Below the pieces are notes generated by a model that was given only the letters and a program-made list of their open reading frames with translations, ran no database searches and was not told the origin of the DNA. Below, piece after piece: positions 11,087 through 23,727 of a stretch of DNA of 64,000 nt. Source of the stretch: Massospora cicadina. Its lineage: Eukaryota > Entomophthoromycota > Entomophthoromycetes > Entomophthorales > Entomophthoraceae. The DNA lies in contig JAKSZP010009537.1 in NCBI GenBank assembly GCA_022478985.1, positions 1 through 64,000 on the forward strand, written 5' to 3'. Positions within the stretch are counted from its first letter, which is position 1; the number at the start of each line of letters is the position of its first letter. A program made the translations under genes and the position numbers.

Positions 11087-12640
11087 TCACCCTCCACTCT
11101 TAGATGGGGTTCCACGCTTCCTGAGGATATATTGGCCAAAGAAAAGTTCTTGTGGGTGTGGGAAGCTTCATGGCAGCCAATGAGGCTTAGGTGACAGGGC
11201 CTAAAATGTCAGGGAACCTAGCTTGTAAGTTGCGGATTAGGTCCTGAGCATTAACATGTCTCAATGGGATACCCAGCTGTTCTCAGCTTATCATAACCTT
11301 TCCATGACACCAGATACTTTAGGAGGCTTTGGGATAGGTGGGAAGCAAGAACAGTATTGATTATATATTGGTGTTTGCCATCTACTATGACAGGCTCAGG
11401 ATAGTTGGCATGAGACCGTTGAAGGGAGTCAGGGGTCACTCATGTAGGGTACTGAACACTTTAATTGAAGGTGGTAAGTCAACTAGGTAAGATGATGGGC
11501 CAACCTTCTTTATACTTGAAGGGCCCACATGTTTTGGGCTTAACTTGAGACATGGTTCTTTTCAGGTGATGTTCTTGGCTTGCCCATGACTAAATCGGCT
11601 GGTTTGTAATCAAGGCCTTTCCAGCGCTTGTGGTCAGATTATGCTTTGTAGTTCCTCTCACCATCAAAAAGATGATTCTTTACTCTCTGGTGTATGTCTC
11701 TGAGCTCTTTAGAGCGCTCAAAGGCAGCAATAAAGAAGGTGGTATCAATATGTGGTCCTAGGTTGAAGCTGGGGTTGCACCCATAGTCTGCGAAAAAGGG
11801 ATGCGCTTGTAGAGGTATAAGTAAGGTTATTATAGGCGAACTGCGCCAGTGGAAGGCGAGAATCCTCCTCTGTTCTGTTCAGTGTTGGACTAACTACGAA
11901 AGAATTGCTCCAAACTTTGGTTCACCTTCTCCATATGCTCATCTGACTGGGGGTGGAAGGCTGTGGAGAGGCTGGGGCGGATTCATAAGATGAACAGCTG
12001 AGCTTCCAAGAACTGGCAGTGATGATTTGGCTGCAATCGCTGATAATTTTCTTGATGGAGGATGTCTAGACAAAGGATGTAGTCCACAAAGAGGCGTGAT
12101 GTCTCTACTGAGGTAATTGTGGTATTGCAGAGGATGGAATATGGCATCTTGCCAAAACGAGCCACTACACCCATTACTGAATCATGTTCTGGGACAAGGG
12201 GAGTTCCACTATAAAATCAACTGAAACTGATTTCAAAAGGCCCTCTTCAGCTTTGAGGGAACAAACAGCCCAGCTCTCTCCAGGCTTCTAGGCTTCAACT
12301 AGTTACATGTCACGCAGGATCTTGTGAAATTTGCCACATCATTGGCGAGTCCTTTCCAACTGTAGGAGCGGTGGACCAATTCAAGCGTTTTGTCTTTGTA
12401 AGGTTGGCTAGCAGTTGGAGGGCATGAGCTTTGAGAATCACCTCCTCTCTCAGGGGTTCAGGTGGTACCCACCACTTGCCTTGACGGAAGATGGCCCCAT
12501 CTAGCAACTGGTAGCTTTTGTCCAAGGGTTCGCCATTTCTATGGAAGGCCTTCTTGATCTTATCATAGTCAGCTGACAGGGGTTGGTATAACCTAAAGCG
12601 TGCAGAGGTGTCAGTAGCATCTTCAAAACGTTCTATCATA
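11087..12640 (-). pseudogene. Integrase and chromodomain of E
   Basis: The frame at 11251-11439 reads YPEPVIVDGKHQY, then LLKYLVSWKGYDK. This is the junction and chromodomain typical of chromovirus integrases, where the chromodomain reads histone marks and steers insertion. The usual TWEP end is eroded (TAGYP). Upstream minus pieces include FADYGCNPSF, then ERSKELRDIHQRVK and ADLVMGKPR, matching the chromovirus integrase C-terminal half. The zinc-binding lead-in (ILKAHALQLL..., 12310-12639) follows the RNase H. Several stops and frame changes occur. Confidence 0.8.
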
Positions 12641-13870
12641 AGAAGAGAGGGTAGTTGGCCAGTGGGCTCTCCTTCACCTGTTACATCTTAATCAACATTT
12701 GGGTATTGTGGGCGTCAACTAATGCTGGGTCAGGAGCGAAGGCAGAATTCTGGGATAGGGCGTCTATTAGCAGGTTTTGAGTCCCTTAATGAAGTCATAT
12801 TGAAAAATTGAACAATGACAGGATTTTCAACCACTGGGACTGGTGAGGGGTAGCATCTGGGGGGCTCAGTAGTACATCAACGCCGTGTGGTCAGTGCGGA
12901 CAGTAAAGGGCCACTTGGACCCATGCAAATGGTGGCTCAAGTGCTGTACCGCCTCAAAAACATCCTGGAGTTTCTTATTATAAATATCGTAGTTTAGCTG
13001 CACCAGGGTAATTTTCTTAGAAAATTAATCAAAGGGCCGTTCCACTCCATCCTCCACCTCCTGCAATAGAGCAGCTCCCAGGGCAAAGTTGGAAGCATCA
13101 CTGACGACAATTAAAAACAGCTGAGGTCTGCATGTACCATTGCCAGGCTTAACAAGAGTATGGACTTGACAGTGTGGAACGCGGCGTTGCATTTTTGGTC
13201 CAATTGTTTATTTCTTCTCTGAAGAGGTATAGAGAGGGGCGGCGAGTTCTGAGGGCGGGGGGTGAACCTCTTGAGGAAGTTACAAGTCCCAAGGTTGCTG
13301 TGTAACTATGTGAAGGATAAGAAAGTAGCCCAATCGTGGATGGCTGCTTCCTTATCTGGGGCAATCTTGTGGCTGTTGGAGAAGATAATGATTTCTAAGG
13401 ACTCAACCTTGGACTGGAATAGCTCGCGCTTGTTAGCCTTAATAAAAAGGTTAGCCTGTGCAAGTTGATCCATGATGTATATAAAGTGGTGGGCAGAATT
13501 TCTCTGAATCCAGAAAGAAGAACAGTATGTCGTCCATGTACATGATCACGCAGGTTCCCATAAGGTCTCCTCAGGCAGTATCTGAACTTTGGATGCAGGC
13601 GGGGGCACTTTTCAAACCAAAAGGCAAGACCCTGAACTGGTAGATGCCTTTCCGAATATGAAAAGCAGTCACCACTCCTGCCCTTCTTTAATGCGGATCT
13701 GGTTGAAGGCGTTGAGGAAGCCCAGCTTGCAAACCACCCTATCCTTCTCCACATAGCGGGCGATCTGTTGCTCCAAGGGGAGCGGATGGGGTCAGGTACT
13801 GTCACGTTGTTCAGGTTTTATAATCAACGCAGGGATGGAGGGATCCATCTGACTTCTCTAAAAACATGAG
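12641..13870 (-). pseudogene. RT and RNase H of E
   Basis: The palm motif MYMDDILFF is present with the catalytic YMDD at 13529-13540 intact, preceded by YQFRVLPFGLKSAPA (the usual MPFGLxNAPAxFQ box). RNase H pieces follow near 12830-12910 with RTDHTAL and PDATPHQSQWLKIL, characteristic of chromoviruses. A TGA (SSDTA*GDLMG) precedes YMDD and frames change several times, so the gene is dead despite the preserved active site. Confidence 0.8.
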
Positions 13871-13999
13871 GGGAAAGCACACCTCCAAGGGTTTCTTGAA
13901 TATTTGACCCTTGGAGTTTGTCGCCAACCTGAACACCCAAGGCGGCCTCCTCCCATAAGGACAAGGGATAACTTGGATAGGATATCTTGACGAGGTTAA

Positions 14000-14600
14000 C
14001 AGTCAATTTAAACTCAATTAAAAATTGGTGAGATCAAGGAGTGGGCAGGCCTTAGAGGGATCAAACAGGTCCACTTATCCGCATATGCATTCAGTCAGGA
14101 TAAGTACCGGGGCCAGGGTGATAGTCAGTAGAATAGTGGCTAGGACCACCAAGGAGAGAGGACTCACCTTCTTGGGAGCGCCATTCGCTCTCATATAGAG
14201 CAAGGGATGGTAACTTGTGACTCCTCCAGGGAACATCTCATGCATATCAGAGCCTACTAGGTTGGTGAAGATGTCAAACAGTCCCCATCAGCCAACACCT
14301 AGAATAGCAGGGTACAGGAGGTTTTTAATCCAGGAGAAGTTCTCAACAAATGTTTCCATCGCAAACAACTAAGAGAACAGGTGATAGTGCATGGTAGCTC
14401 TGTAGGATTTGAGAAGCACCACCTTTCAAAAATTGACCAACACCCAGGGGTTGGTCCAAGTCCTCCGCCAGCTCATGACAGATTAAGTTTTTAAGACTCC
14501 AGTGCCCATCAAAGTGAGCGCTTGGAAATTCTTCTCTGCAGAGGATAAGGTAGCCATGAACAAGAAGTATGCATAGGAGGATTTTTTCTACGGAGCCAAG
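14000..14600 (-). pseudogene. Protease and protease-RT linker of E (decayed)
   Basis: Minus-strand reading around 14380-14530 gives DGHWSLKNLICHELAEDL followed by QPLGVGQFLKGGAS. It occupies the place and pattern of a chromovirus aspartic protease (DSGATxxFIxxxLxxxL), with the active-site triad lost. Linker sequence continues to the RT. Assignment rests on position and a weak pattern. Confidence 0.5.
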
Positions 14601-15030
14601 GGATGGTATGATGGCTCTAAGCCCAGAGGGTGGAGTGTAAGTGAGAGTACCAACTGAGGGTTCAACAGAGTATGTCTCTTCATTGCCAGTGAGTTGACCA
14701 TGGGATTTGAATGGAGTAGGGTAGCTTAATGCTCTATTTTTAGCAGAAGAAGATTCTTATTGCACGAAACAAAACCAGTCAGGACGGACAACCTTTTGGT
14801 GGGGTCAGCCAAGGATAGTTCCTCTTCAATCATTTTTTTTGGATATATACTTATTTCTGGATAGATTCCTCCAATAAAGGTGCCTCTGGAATAATAGGGA
14901 AGAGTTGTTCAACTGGGCCAACCGGGGAAACAGATTGGACTTAAGGAATAAGTTCTAAAATTGCAAGAGAGGGTCTGTAGCTAAATAAGCAAATTTTCTG
15001 TAATAAACCGGGTTAAGCTTCCTATCCCCT
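14601..15030. other. Decayed E sequence next to the D insertion
   Basis: Lies between the E protease and the 5' LTR of D. It presumably held the gag end of E, but I recognise no motif and no frame longer than about 60 codons is meaningful. Confidence 0.4.
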
Positions 15031-15914
15031 TGTTGTAATTTAAGTTGACCACATTATCCAACCTATTGACCAATTAATCAATCTGATGATCAGTGGGGCA
15101 ATTTAATATCTCAGCAATGGTTGCTGATTAAAAGATATTTTTGTTGGGATTCATCTTAAATAGTATTAAGAAAGAATTCAATGAGGGAGCAACACATAAC
15201 TGTCAAATTATTATGGAAACGTTCAGAGAAAATGGATGGGGAGTTGTCAGAAACTACTTAAGCGTTCTTTTTGATTATGTCAAAAGTTAGAATCGTCATT
15301 GGGAAATACAACCTGAATCAATTGGTTTTAGTTTTTAACACCATTTATTTGGTCGCTGAACAACTGAGGATTACATTAACTAAGATTATCAAGGCAAGGA
15401 TACCCACAAAGATTCAGTGCCTAAAATTCAAGGGCCAAGCCAATATAAGGAAACAAGTAATTGATTCCCAGCGGACAGCTGAAAAGCTGTGCACCGATTA
15501 TAGCATGAAAACCCCAATAATTCCCTTCTAAAAAGAAAATTTTACCCTGACAATAACTTAGTTGTTTATACATTGGTTGTATAGCATTATTCTTGGAATA
15601 AGAGTGCAAGGATCAGATATTCTTAAGTTGTTATTATCAAGCATGTACATAGCTCTGCGTGAAGAGAATAGGGAAAGTGTTCCCTACCAGTACCAACATA
15701 TCATAGAAGAAGCAGCTGTTTAGCGTTGTACTCTTCATTCAACGTGACTTTTGGGCAATCAACTATAATAATGGTTTTCATACTATTATTGCCCCAGTTT
15801 ATCTATTTTCAATTAATCAACGCAATTGGTCAAGAACATATGCAGTTGAAATAAGGGATCAGAAGCAAGCTATCATCTAAGCGGCCATGATTCTAATAAT
15901 CGGTGCTCACTACA
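15031..15914 (+). repeat. 5' LTR of D
   Basis: Starts TGTTGTAATTTAAG and ends GGTGCTCACTACA, followed by the internal start GGGGGTAGTTGAG. It aligns with 21809-22676 throughout. Confidence 0.8.
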
Positions 15915-15956
15915 GGGGGTAGTTGAGTTGTCAAAAGCAAGTTTCAATCCACAATG

Positions 15957-17170
15957 TCTTATAAGAATGAGCTTCAGAAGCTCTGGACGGTGTTTTAAAA
16001 TGTCAATCAGAATGTGCTTAGCTCAACATCTCAAGCTGATGTTATTACTTTGGAGGAGTGTGTAATCAAAGCGGAAAAAATTCTCAAGCAAGTTGGAACT
16101 GTGAATATAGACTGTGTGGAAAATCTGTCTCTGAAGCGGAAAGAGGGTGAACTGATTATGAAAGTATTAATCCAAAAGACCAGACGTGAAGCAGACTAAG
16201 AATGCATTTGTTGTTTCATGAGAATATGAAGAAAATGATGAAACGTATTGAGAAGGTTTAAAATCTCAAATGTGATTTTGTGCAATTTGAGGCAAATGAG
16301 GCCGATGAAAATGCATACAAAACTCCAATTGGGAAGACTTTTCTGCCAAAAAATATGCTCAAATAATTCGCTGGTGTGTCAGAAATGACTCTCAAAGTCA
16401 CTCCTTTGGCTAATAGAGTCATTGGGCAAGAAACTCCTATGAGTGGAGTGACTGAGGAATTTTGCAATATGGCAAAATTGCCCACCTTTCACTGAGATAA
16501 CGCCCTGGCATTTTTCCATCTCTTTGAGATGATTATGTTTGGTTATGCAGACAATCAGAAGTGGTGACCATAATGAACTGTCTAAGCACTGAATGCCAGA
16601 ATATGGTGCTACCTTGTGTCAATGGGAATAACTGGTCATACGCTGAGGCTAAAGCAGTGATCATGTTGGAATTTGGAAGTCATACAAAGATGGCGAATTG
16701 CAAACAGGAATTCATGGGTATACAATTCTGCAAGGATGAGACCATGGCTAGTTTCACTGATCAGTTTTAACAAGAATCCCAGATCTTGGCAAGGGCAAAA
16801 GTGCTTAATAACTATAAGACATGTATAGCCAAGTAGGCGGCACTTCAGCCCTACCGTGATATGCACAGATTATGGCGGTGGCACTAGCAACCCAAACAAT
16901 GATCTCGCAGATGGTGGACCATCTGAAGATGCTTGGAGCCACATCTGAAGCTCCTAATCACACTCTTAGAGTGATCCAAACAAAGGCTTAAAATATTAGC
17001 AAGTTTTCCAAACCGTCTAAAGAATCTACAGTTGAATTGTGATGGAAAGTAAACCTGAAGCTCAAAGATGAGCAGAAAATTGTCAATCCACTGTTTCCAA
17101 TGTGGGAAACCTGGTCATGTAAATGCCCAGTGTCAGAACAAAAAACAGAAGGATTAGATTAGTCTCATTC
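15957..17170 (+). pseudogene. gag of D with zinc knuckle
   Basis: Starts at an ATG reading MSYKNELQKLW, followed by a stop after 14 codons. Further pieces are at 16014-16199, around 16258-16490 and 16561-16770. The last reads WSYAEAKAVIMLEFGS, then KQEFMGIQ, equivalent to the capsid end of B and G. The nucleocapsid zinc knuckle CFQCGKPGHVNAQC (17092-17133) has correct CX2CX4HX4C spacing. At least four stops or frame changes interrupt it. Confidence 0.8.
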
Positions 17171-17639
17171 AGACAAAGGAAACTGGTTCAGATTTGGGAA
17201 AAGGACCAGCAGCTCTAGACCAGGGACGTCCTAGTACTGCTGATAAACCTATCCCGCCTTATATAATGAACAGTGAAATCGATATCTTTGGCCTATTTGT
17301 GGACGATGAAGCACCTGATCCGCTCCATCAGGTGGTTAACATGGAGGTTGATGCGATAACTTAAGCTAAAGTGAAGGGGATAGACCATGAAATTGTTAGT
17401 GAGGTTGCTTAACCCTAGGCATGACAGTTAGCGGAGAAATCAGAGAGCATAGAGCCCTGAAGACTTAGTTAAAACAAATTTGGATGAGGCGAACGTTTAC
17501 TTACCTTTCACAATCAAAAGGCATTCCCTATTTTAACCGCTCAAATAATTCATACACTTTATTTTGGCAAATAATACCATTATCCATTCAATAATTACTT
17601 TATTGCTGTCCTCATAGTGTACATATTCAATATTCTAGT

Positions 17640-18236
17640 CAATAGGATAAGAGTGCGATCAATAATTGATGATTGAGCTCCAATCAACATTGTTTTCACC
17701 AAAATAGTGAAACACATGAAGATCTCGCAGATTTAAAGCACTGAAATGAGTATATAGTAGCTGGACCAGACATTAACATCTCATGTGGAGCCTATAGTGC
17801 GCTACCACTTCAGTTTGTACTGCTGGTGGTGTCAGCTCCCACTATAGTGCTGGCCAATCTGAATTATGATATACTTATTGGAATGGAGTTCATGAGAAAG
17901 TACAGGGTAAAATGCAACTTTGAAGAGAACACCCTGATGATATTGGGGCAGACGTTGCCTTTATGGTACCAGCGGGAGGGAGAAACCCCACTGATGAAGA
18001 AGAATGATTTTGGCAACCTATTTTATAATGATGGCATTATACCCATTAGCTGTAAATTAGCTGGACGAAAATGGAAAGCTATGCTGATGGAATGTATGGA
18101 GAATTGCGGAATAACTTTAATGACAAGCACAATGAGCACTATTCCGCCAGGAGCCCAACTTATATTAAACACTGGGTTAACAATGAAACTTCCTGAACAG
18201 CTATATGGAGAAATTGTCAGCTCATGGAGAAAATAG
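17640..18236 (+). pseudogene. Protease of D, active site destroyed
   Basis: Reads VRSIIDD then a stop, then APINIVF, where related elements have IIDTGAPVNIFS, so the DTG triad is lost. The C-terminal half is open at 17826-18236 and keeps VLANLNYDILIGMEFMRKY, the usual (I/L)LG segment, followed by linker sequence toward RT. Confidence 0.75.
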
Positions 18237-18293
18237 AGGATTGAACTGTGGGTGGCGCCAGGGATCATTATGCCTGGTCATGGGGAAATATGA

Positions 18294-19870
18294 GTGCTCT
18301 TAGCCAATCTGGGAGAGAAGCTGATGAAAATTGAAAAGAATCAGATCAAAGCTTTCCTACACATGCTCCCAACAATGGAACTTAGTGCCTTTAATGTTTT
18401 TAATCATTTTTTAAAATGGGATTGTCAGCGGAAACTGCCAAAATTTGTCAAAATATTAGTGAATTGTGAGCAGCTAGCCAATTTAACTGAGAGTCAGCAA
18501 TATGATGTGCTCCAATTACTTGAAAAAAATTTGGAGAGATTCACTCAGAATAAACATGATTTTAGATGTGCAAAAAATGTACTCCACAAAGTTAGTACTG
18601 GGTAATATAAAACAATAAAATGAAACCAGTTCAAAGGTCAAGAGTTGTGGAAGCGGAGGTCAGTGATGAAATCAGCAAATTAGTGGCACATGGGTTACTT
18701 GTTAAATCATCAAGCCCATAGGCGAGTCCAATCCTCTTGGTGAAAAAGAAGTATGGGTCAAATCAAGTAATAAAAAATTATCACTAATTAAACAACATCA
18801 TTAAGAAAGACTTCTATCTACTGCACCAAATAGATGACATGCTTGATCGCCTGGGGGAGTCAAAAACTTTTCAGCTATGGGCCTGATTTTGGGCTTTAGC
18901 AAATCGATTTGCAAAAAAAGATCAGGAAAAATATGTGATAATTTTCGCAAAAGGATTATATCAGCCAGCCAGATTGCCCCAAGGTTTATGCAATATGCCG
19001 GAGACTTTCCAGAGGGCTATAAATTTGATACTCAGTGACTTGAAGTTTTCCTGCGTGCTAATATACTTAGACAATATTAACATCTTTAGAAGGACTTTCA
19101 TAGGATAATTGGAGCATCTGGAGAAAGTTTTTAAATGGTTGGAAATGGTAAAGAAAAAAATAAGCTGAGAAATGCAATGTTCTCAAAAAAGAGCTTGAAT
19201 ACTTAAGGTTTGTCATAAACTCTAATGGATTACAACTGCAACCCATGAAAATAGAAGCTAATAAACAGATGTCAATTTTGAAAAATGTTTAGGAATTAAA
19301 GTCTTTTTGGGGATGGTCAGATACTATTGATGATTCATCAAAGACTATTCTGGAAAAGCCAAGCCTTTATTCCACCTACTCAAGGATTCAAAAAAGGGAT
19401 TCATGTGGAATGATGAGGCACAGAAGTCATTTGATAAGCTCTGAAACTATCTTATGGGCAGCCCAGTGTTTAAATAAACTAAAAATTAACTACTAAAAAT
19501 AAACTAAGCAGATGCCTCATTACTAGCAATTGCAGCCGTTCTAAGATTGACTGGATGACAACGGGGACAAACATCCAGTAGCATACGTGAGCAGAACCCT
19601 GTCTCTAGCTGTAAGAAATTATACCATAACAGAGCAAGAGTGCATGGTGGTAATCCATGCCTCTAAACAAATTCGAGTCTACATACATAAGATGCACTTC
19701 AAAGTCATAATCAACTACTCATACCTGCGCTGGCTTCATAATCCAAAGGAGCCAGAGGGCTGACTGGCATGCTGGGCTTTAAGGCTTCAAGCATAAAATT
19801 TTAAAATTATTCACAGGGCTGAAGTGGTGCATCATAATACCAACGAACTGTCTTGATTGCTGGATGTTCA
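18294..19870 (+). pseudogene. RT and RNase H of D (YLDN box)
   Basis: Linker 18294-18605 is followed by RT motifs SPILLVKKK, NNIIKKDFYLLHQIDDML, GLYQPARLPQGLCNMPETFQ and VLIYLDNINIF. The catalytic box at 19064-19075 is YLDN instead of YLDD. RNase H motifs follow (TEQECMVVIHA, then LRWLHNP). Several stops interrupt the frame. Element I carries the same YLDN. Confidence 0.8.
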
Positions 19871-19999
19871 TGTTATTTATCATCAGGCTGATGCACTATT
19901 TCAGTGGATGATCAAAGGAAATATTGGGATGAACCCCAAGAAATTTGGAATGTGCTTAAAAAGCAACGGAGGATACCAAATCTAAGAACAATCAATTAT

Positions 20000-21080
20000 A
20001 CAAAATGATCAAAGGAAAATGGGTTTTATTTACCAAACCATCAGAACAAGCTGAATCATATGAGCTGATCATAAAGCTCATTGGTCGTGGTGGATAAAGA
20101 AGACAGTGATCATATTTGCCAATGCTATTACTGGATTTTGATCAACTATAATGTAACGGATTACCTAACCTGTTATGTGGAGTGTTAACTTCACAAGCCA
20201 CACAAGAATGTCGCAGGGTATTTATTAGTATGGCCTGGTTTTGCATGGCACACGGTGTCCATAGATGTTATGGGGCCGTTGAGTGTCATCAGCAGGGGTG
20301 TGAAGTATATAATTATTGTGATAGACCATCTAACTCAATGGGTCAAAAAAGAGAGCCCTAACTAAAGTGTATGCAATGAGTACAGCGAAGTTTATATTGG
20401 ACCATGTGATCTATCAGCATTATCGCCCTAAAAGTTATCCTCATTGACAATAGGACCAATTTTATATCTTATGTGATCCAAGTCTAAATACTAATGGGAA
20501 TACAAGGTGTTGTATCTGTCCCCTATCAGCCAAAAACAAATAAAATGGTGGAAAAAGTGAACGAAACTCTAGCCTCAACATTATGAAAGTTGTTTATGGT
20601 TAAAACTTCCACTTTTGGAGCATATCTGAGTTAAGTCACATTCACTTATAAGATCAGCTATCACTTGCCAACAGAAAAATTGCTGTTTTAAATTTTATAT
20701 GGAAAAAAATCTGCATTGCCACCAAATTTGTATTTTGCAGTGGAGCTAATCTTGGGGATGAGCTCCAAACAATATCTGCCCCAACTGGCCAATACCTGAT
20801 TAAATTACAATCTCAGGCATTAAAAATGACAATGAAAAGAATAATAAATGCAAAAAAATGGATGACCAAATTGGCTTGCATTGAAGGAATACCATGTGGG
20901 TGATAGGGTAGCCTGTTGCAATACCCATTGGTCTGGGAGGAAAAATAAGTTGGAAACCCTATGGATGGGACTATTTGAAATTATCGCTAAGTTGGTAAAT
21001 GATGCCTATAAATCAAGAATATCAAAGATAGTCACATAGTCAATAGAGTTCATGCGATATACTTAAAGTATTGGACTTAG
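20000..21080 (+). pseudogene. Integrase of D
   Basis: The core region reads WHTVSIDVMGPLS and KYIIIVIDHLTQWVK (first Asp in SIDVMGP). The C-terminal module reads KLETLWMGLFEII, then DAYKSRISK, matching A's WVDLFEVIEKTGVDVYTI. Frames shift repeatedly between these pieces, and the second and third acidic residues are not in a continuous frame. Confidence 0.75.
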
Positions 21081-21089
21081 AAAAAAGTA

Positions 21090-21808
21090 TATTAATAAAA
21101 TAAATGAGGAAAAAAGATGAAGAGATGCATAAATAATATAAAAATTGGAATATTAAAAAGCAATTTTTTTCTTTACGTGGTGATGCATCTGGTGACAATT
21201 CCACCTATCATGCATGGAGGAAGGGAAAAACCATGACGGGCATGAATCCTTTGCATTGGAAGGATCATGACGGGCTAAAACTAGATCCTCCAGAATAATT
21301 TATATTAAACAAGTCAGTGGGAGGACCAGCTTGGGTTAAAACTCAGTCTGCTGTGAGTAGTCCTGAGGATACAGAGCAGGACTCAGCAAGGCCAGCTGAG
21401 ATCTTGTTAATGATGAGGAGTCATTGAAACCCGTCCTGGAATTTATACAGGTTGACTGAGGAAGTCACTGAAACCCGTCCTGTGGTTGGTACAGGTTGAA
21501 TGGCATGATGCCAATGGGAACCTGTCCTGGGGTTTTTATAGGTGGACTGGTTCATCTCTTGGCAAGGATGCCAATATGGGACTGACATGGCATGATGTCA
21601 CAGGAGATGCGCTCAAGAAGAGGTGGCAGCAGGTAGCAATCAAGAACAAAAAGTTGTGAAGCTGAGCAGAGCATATGGTTTTGAATGCAGACAGAGCCAA
21701 AAACCGCTGAGGTCATAGAGATATGACGTCCAAACACAAGCACAGGCTGAGGAAGCTTCCATCCCTGAGGGTTATTTCTTCCGCTGAATAATCGGGTCAA
21801 GAGAGGGT
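21090..21808 (+). other. 3' untranslated region of D with a threefold repeat
   Basis: Non-coding interval between integrase and the 3' LTR match, possibly an extra part of the LTR absent from the 5' copy. At 21421-21555 a unit of about 45 bp occurs three times (GAAACCCGTCCTG...TACAGGTTGA twice, then GGAACCTGTCCTGGGG...ATAGGTGGA). Each unit can pair with itself through CCTG...CAGG-like arms. Confidence 0.55.
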
Positions 21809-22676
21809 AAAATAGAAATTCTAGTTGACCACATTATCCAATCTATTGACCAACTAATCAATTCAATGATTAGTGGGACAAATTTAATATCTTGAGAATG
21901 ATTTTCGGCTAAAGATACTTTTCTTGGGGATCATCACCGATGGTATTAAGCATGAATTCATTGAGAGAGAAACACATGACAGTCGAATTATTATGGGAAT
22001 CATTCAGAGCAAATGAATGGGTAGTCATCAGAAACTACCTAGGCGTTCTAATGCTTGTGTCAAAAGGTAGAATCGTCATTTGGCAACACAATTTTAATTA
22101 ATTGGTTTTTTGTTCCTAACACCAATAAATTGGTCGCTGAACAACCAAGGATTACGTTACCTAAGAAAATGAAAGCAAGGATACCCACCAAGATTCAGTG
22201 CCAAAAATTTGAGGTCAATCCAATTTAGGGGAAAAAGTAATTGATTTCCAATGGATAGCTGAAAAGCTGTGCACCAATTAAAGCATAAAAGCCCCCAATA
22301 ATTCCCTTCTAAAAAGCAGATTTTACCCAGACAATAACTTAGTTATACATTGGTTGTATATAATTACTCTTGGAATAAGAGTGCAAGGATCAATATCCTT
22401 AAGTTGTTATTATCAAGCCTTCACTTGGCTCTGCATGAAGAGAATAGGGAAAGTGTTCCCTAACAGTACCAACATATCTTCAAGAAGAAGCACCTGTTTA
22501 GCGTTGGACCCTTCATTCAACGTGGCTTTTGGGCAACTTAACTATAATAAAATTTTTCATACTATTATTACCTCAGTTTATCTATTTTCAATCAATCAAC
22601 GCAAGTGGTCAAGAATCTGTGCAGTTAAAAACATGGAGCAGAAGCGAGCTACTATTTAAGCAGCCCTGATTTTAAC
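21809..22676 (+). repeat. 3' LTR of D
   Basis: Aligns with 15031-15914 over nearly its whole length; the last roughly 15 bases are diverged. A purine-rich GAGAGGG precedes the left edge. Confidence 0.75.
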
Positions 22677-22689
22677 ACCTCTTATACTT

Positions 22690-23727
22690 TTGAGGACAAA
22701 AGTGAATGCTACTCTGTGGAGCGCAGTGGTGCAGGGCCAGTAGTAGGGAGCCTACCGCCTATATTGAAGGTTTCAGTCTCACCTTCCAGAAGCCTTGCTT
22801 CTGGTTTTAAGCGGTATTGAAAGAGTACCAAATGGTATATTCTATGGTCATGGAGGTGTTCATAACAGCTAGCCCCTCAACTGCATATGTCACCACAGGA
22901 TTTGAAACTTGGATGGTGTCATGTGTACCAATATAGGTGCTCTGATGGTGCACCACAGAGATATAGGTGTCAAGTTCCAAGATTCAAAGCTACGAGGTAA
23001 AGTTAGAATTGGCAGCACAGAGCTGATGGACAATAGGGACGCAAGGATTGAGCATGTCCCAGATAAGGAGGAGGGAGGTTTATCCCATATTTCAAGGGCA
23101 GCACCATTTTTGACTAAGGACTTATGGAGGAGGGTCATTTACAACTGTTCAAGAGATCACAACCTTGATGCCAAACCTTGGAAAAAGCACAAATACTTTT
23201 CCTTAGTGAGGTCGTTGGACCATGTGGATAAAGGAGTTATAGCTCTCAAAGATGGCAGGAGAAACTTGTGGGGCTTGACAAAGAATTACGGCGCTCAGAG
23301 AGAGTCCAGGAAAGGTCTATATTACTCACCAGGGAGGGGAACCAATGGTGAGAACCCTCTGAAATTTCAAAGAGCAGCAGATGGAAAAGGAGGACGCCAG
23401 CTAAGTCCTTGCCTGGAGATTCCTGGTAGGCCCTAAGACTGGACAACGTGTTGAAGATCTCATTTTTAAATTTGAATTGCGTGAATAGTGAAGGTTAGGC
23501 TGGTAGTGGCAGGTAATGCACACTGTATGTGCGTCTTGAGTGAGGGGAGTCACGCAACTCCTTCATTACATTCCTTTGTGAAGGTTATTAACCAAGTCCA
23601 GGAGGGATACAACAGTACCAGCCAGTGAACCGCTTCAAAAAGGAACAGCTCTGAGAGGTTTGGGTTAACTTTAGCCACCCAACGGCAGAAGAAACACACA
23701 ATAAAATTTAGGCTTTCAATTAGAAAA
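22690..23727 (-). pseudogene. Probable gag region of E
   Basis: Lies between the D insertion and the 5' LTR of E, where gag belongs. The minus strand near 23090-23250 reads STWSNDLTKEKYLCFFQGLA, resembling the gypsy capsid C-terminal pattern (LTEEQLLxxFKxGL), followed by SLVKNGAALEIWDK after stops. The longest open frame (175 codons, plus strand, 22909-23436) is on the opposite strand and looks incidental. The call rests mainly on position. Confidence 0.45.

Larger units (their letters stand above)
15031..22676 (+). mobile_element. Ty3/gypsy element D, inserted in E
   Basis: A 7.6-kb plus-strand element with terminal repeats 15031-15914 and about 21809-22676. It has gag with zinc knuckle, protease, RT, RNase H and integrase in the normal order. 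It separates the gag-like region of E (22690-23727) from its pol (11087-15030). Element-specific motifs match A and I, so the three are one subfamily. No target duplication could be confirmed and the 3' LTR end is eroded. Frames are broken throughout. Confidence 0.8.

Noticed and set aside
22909..23436. A 175-codon plus-strand open frame
   Set aside because: No recognisable motif; it lies opposite the gag-like region of E and fits chance openness in a decayed element.
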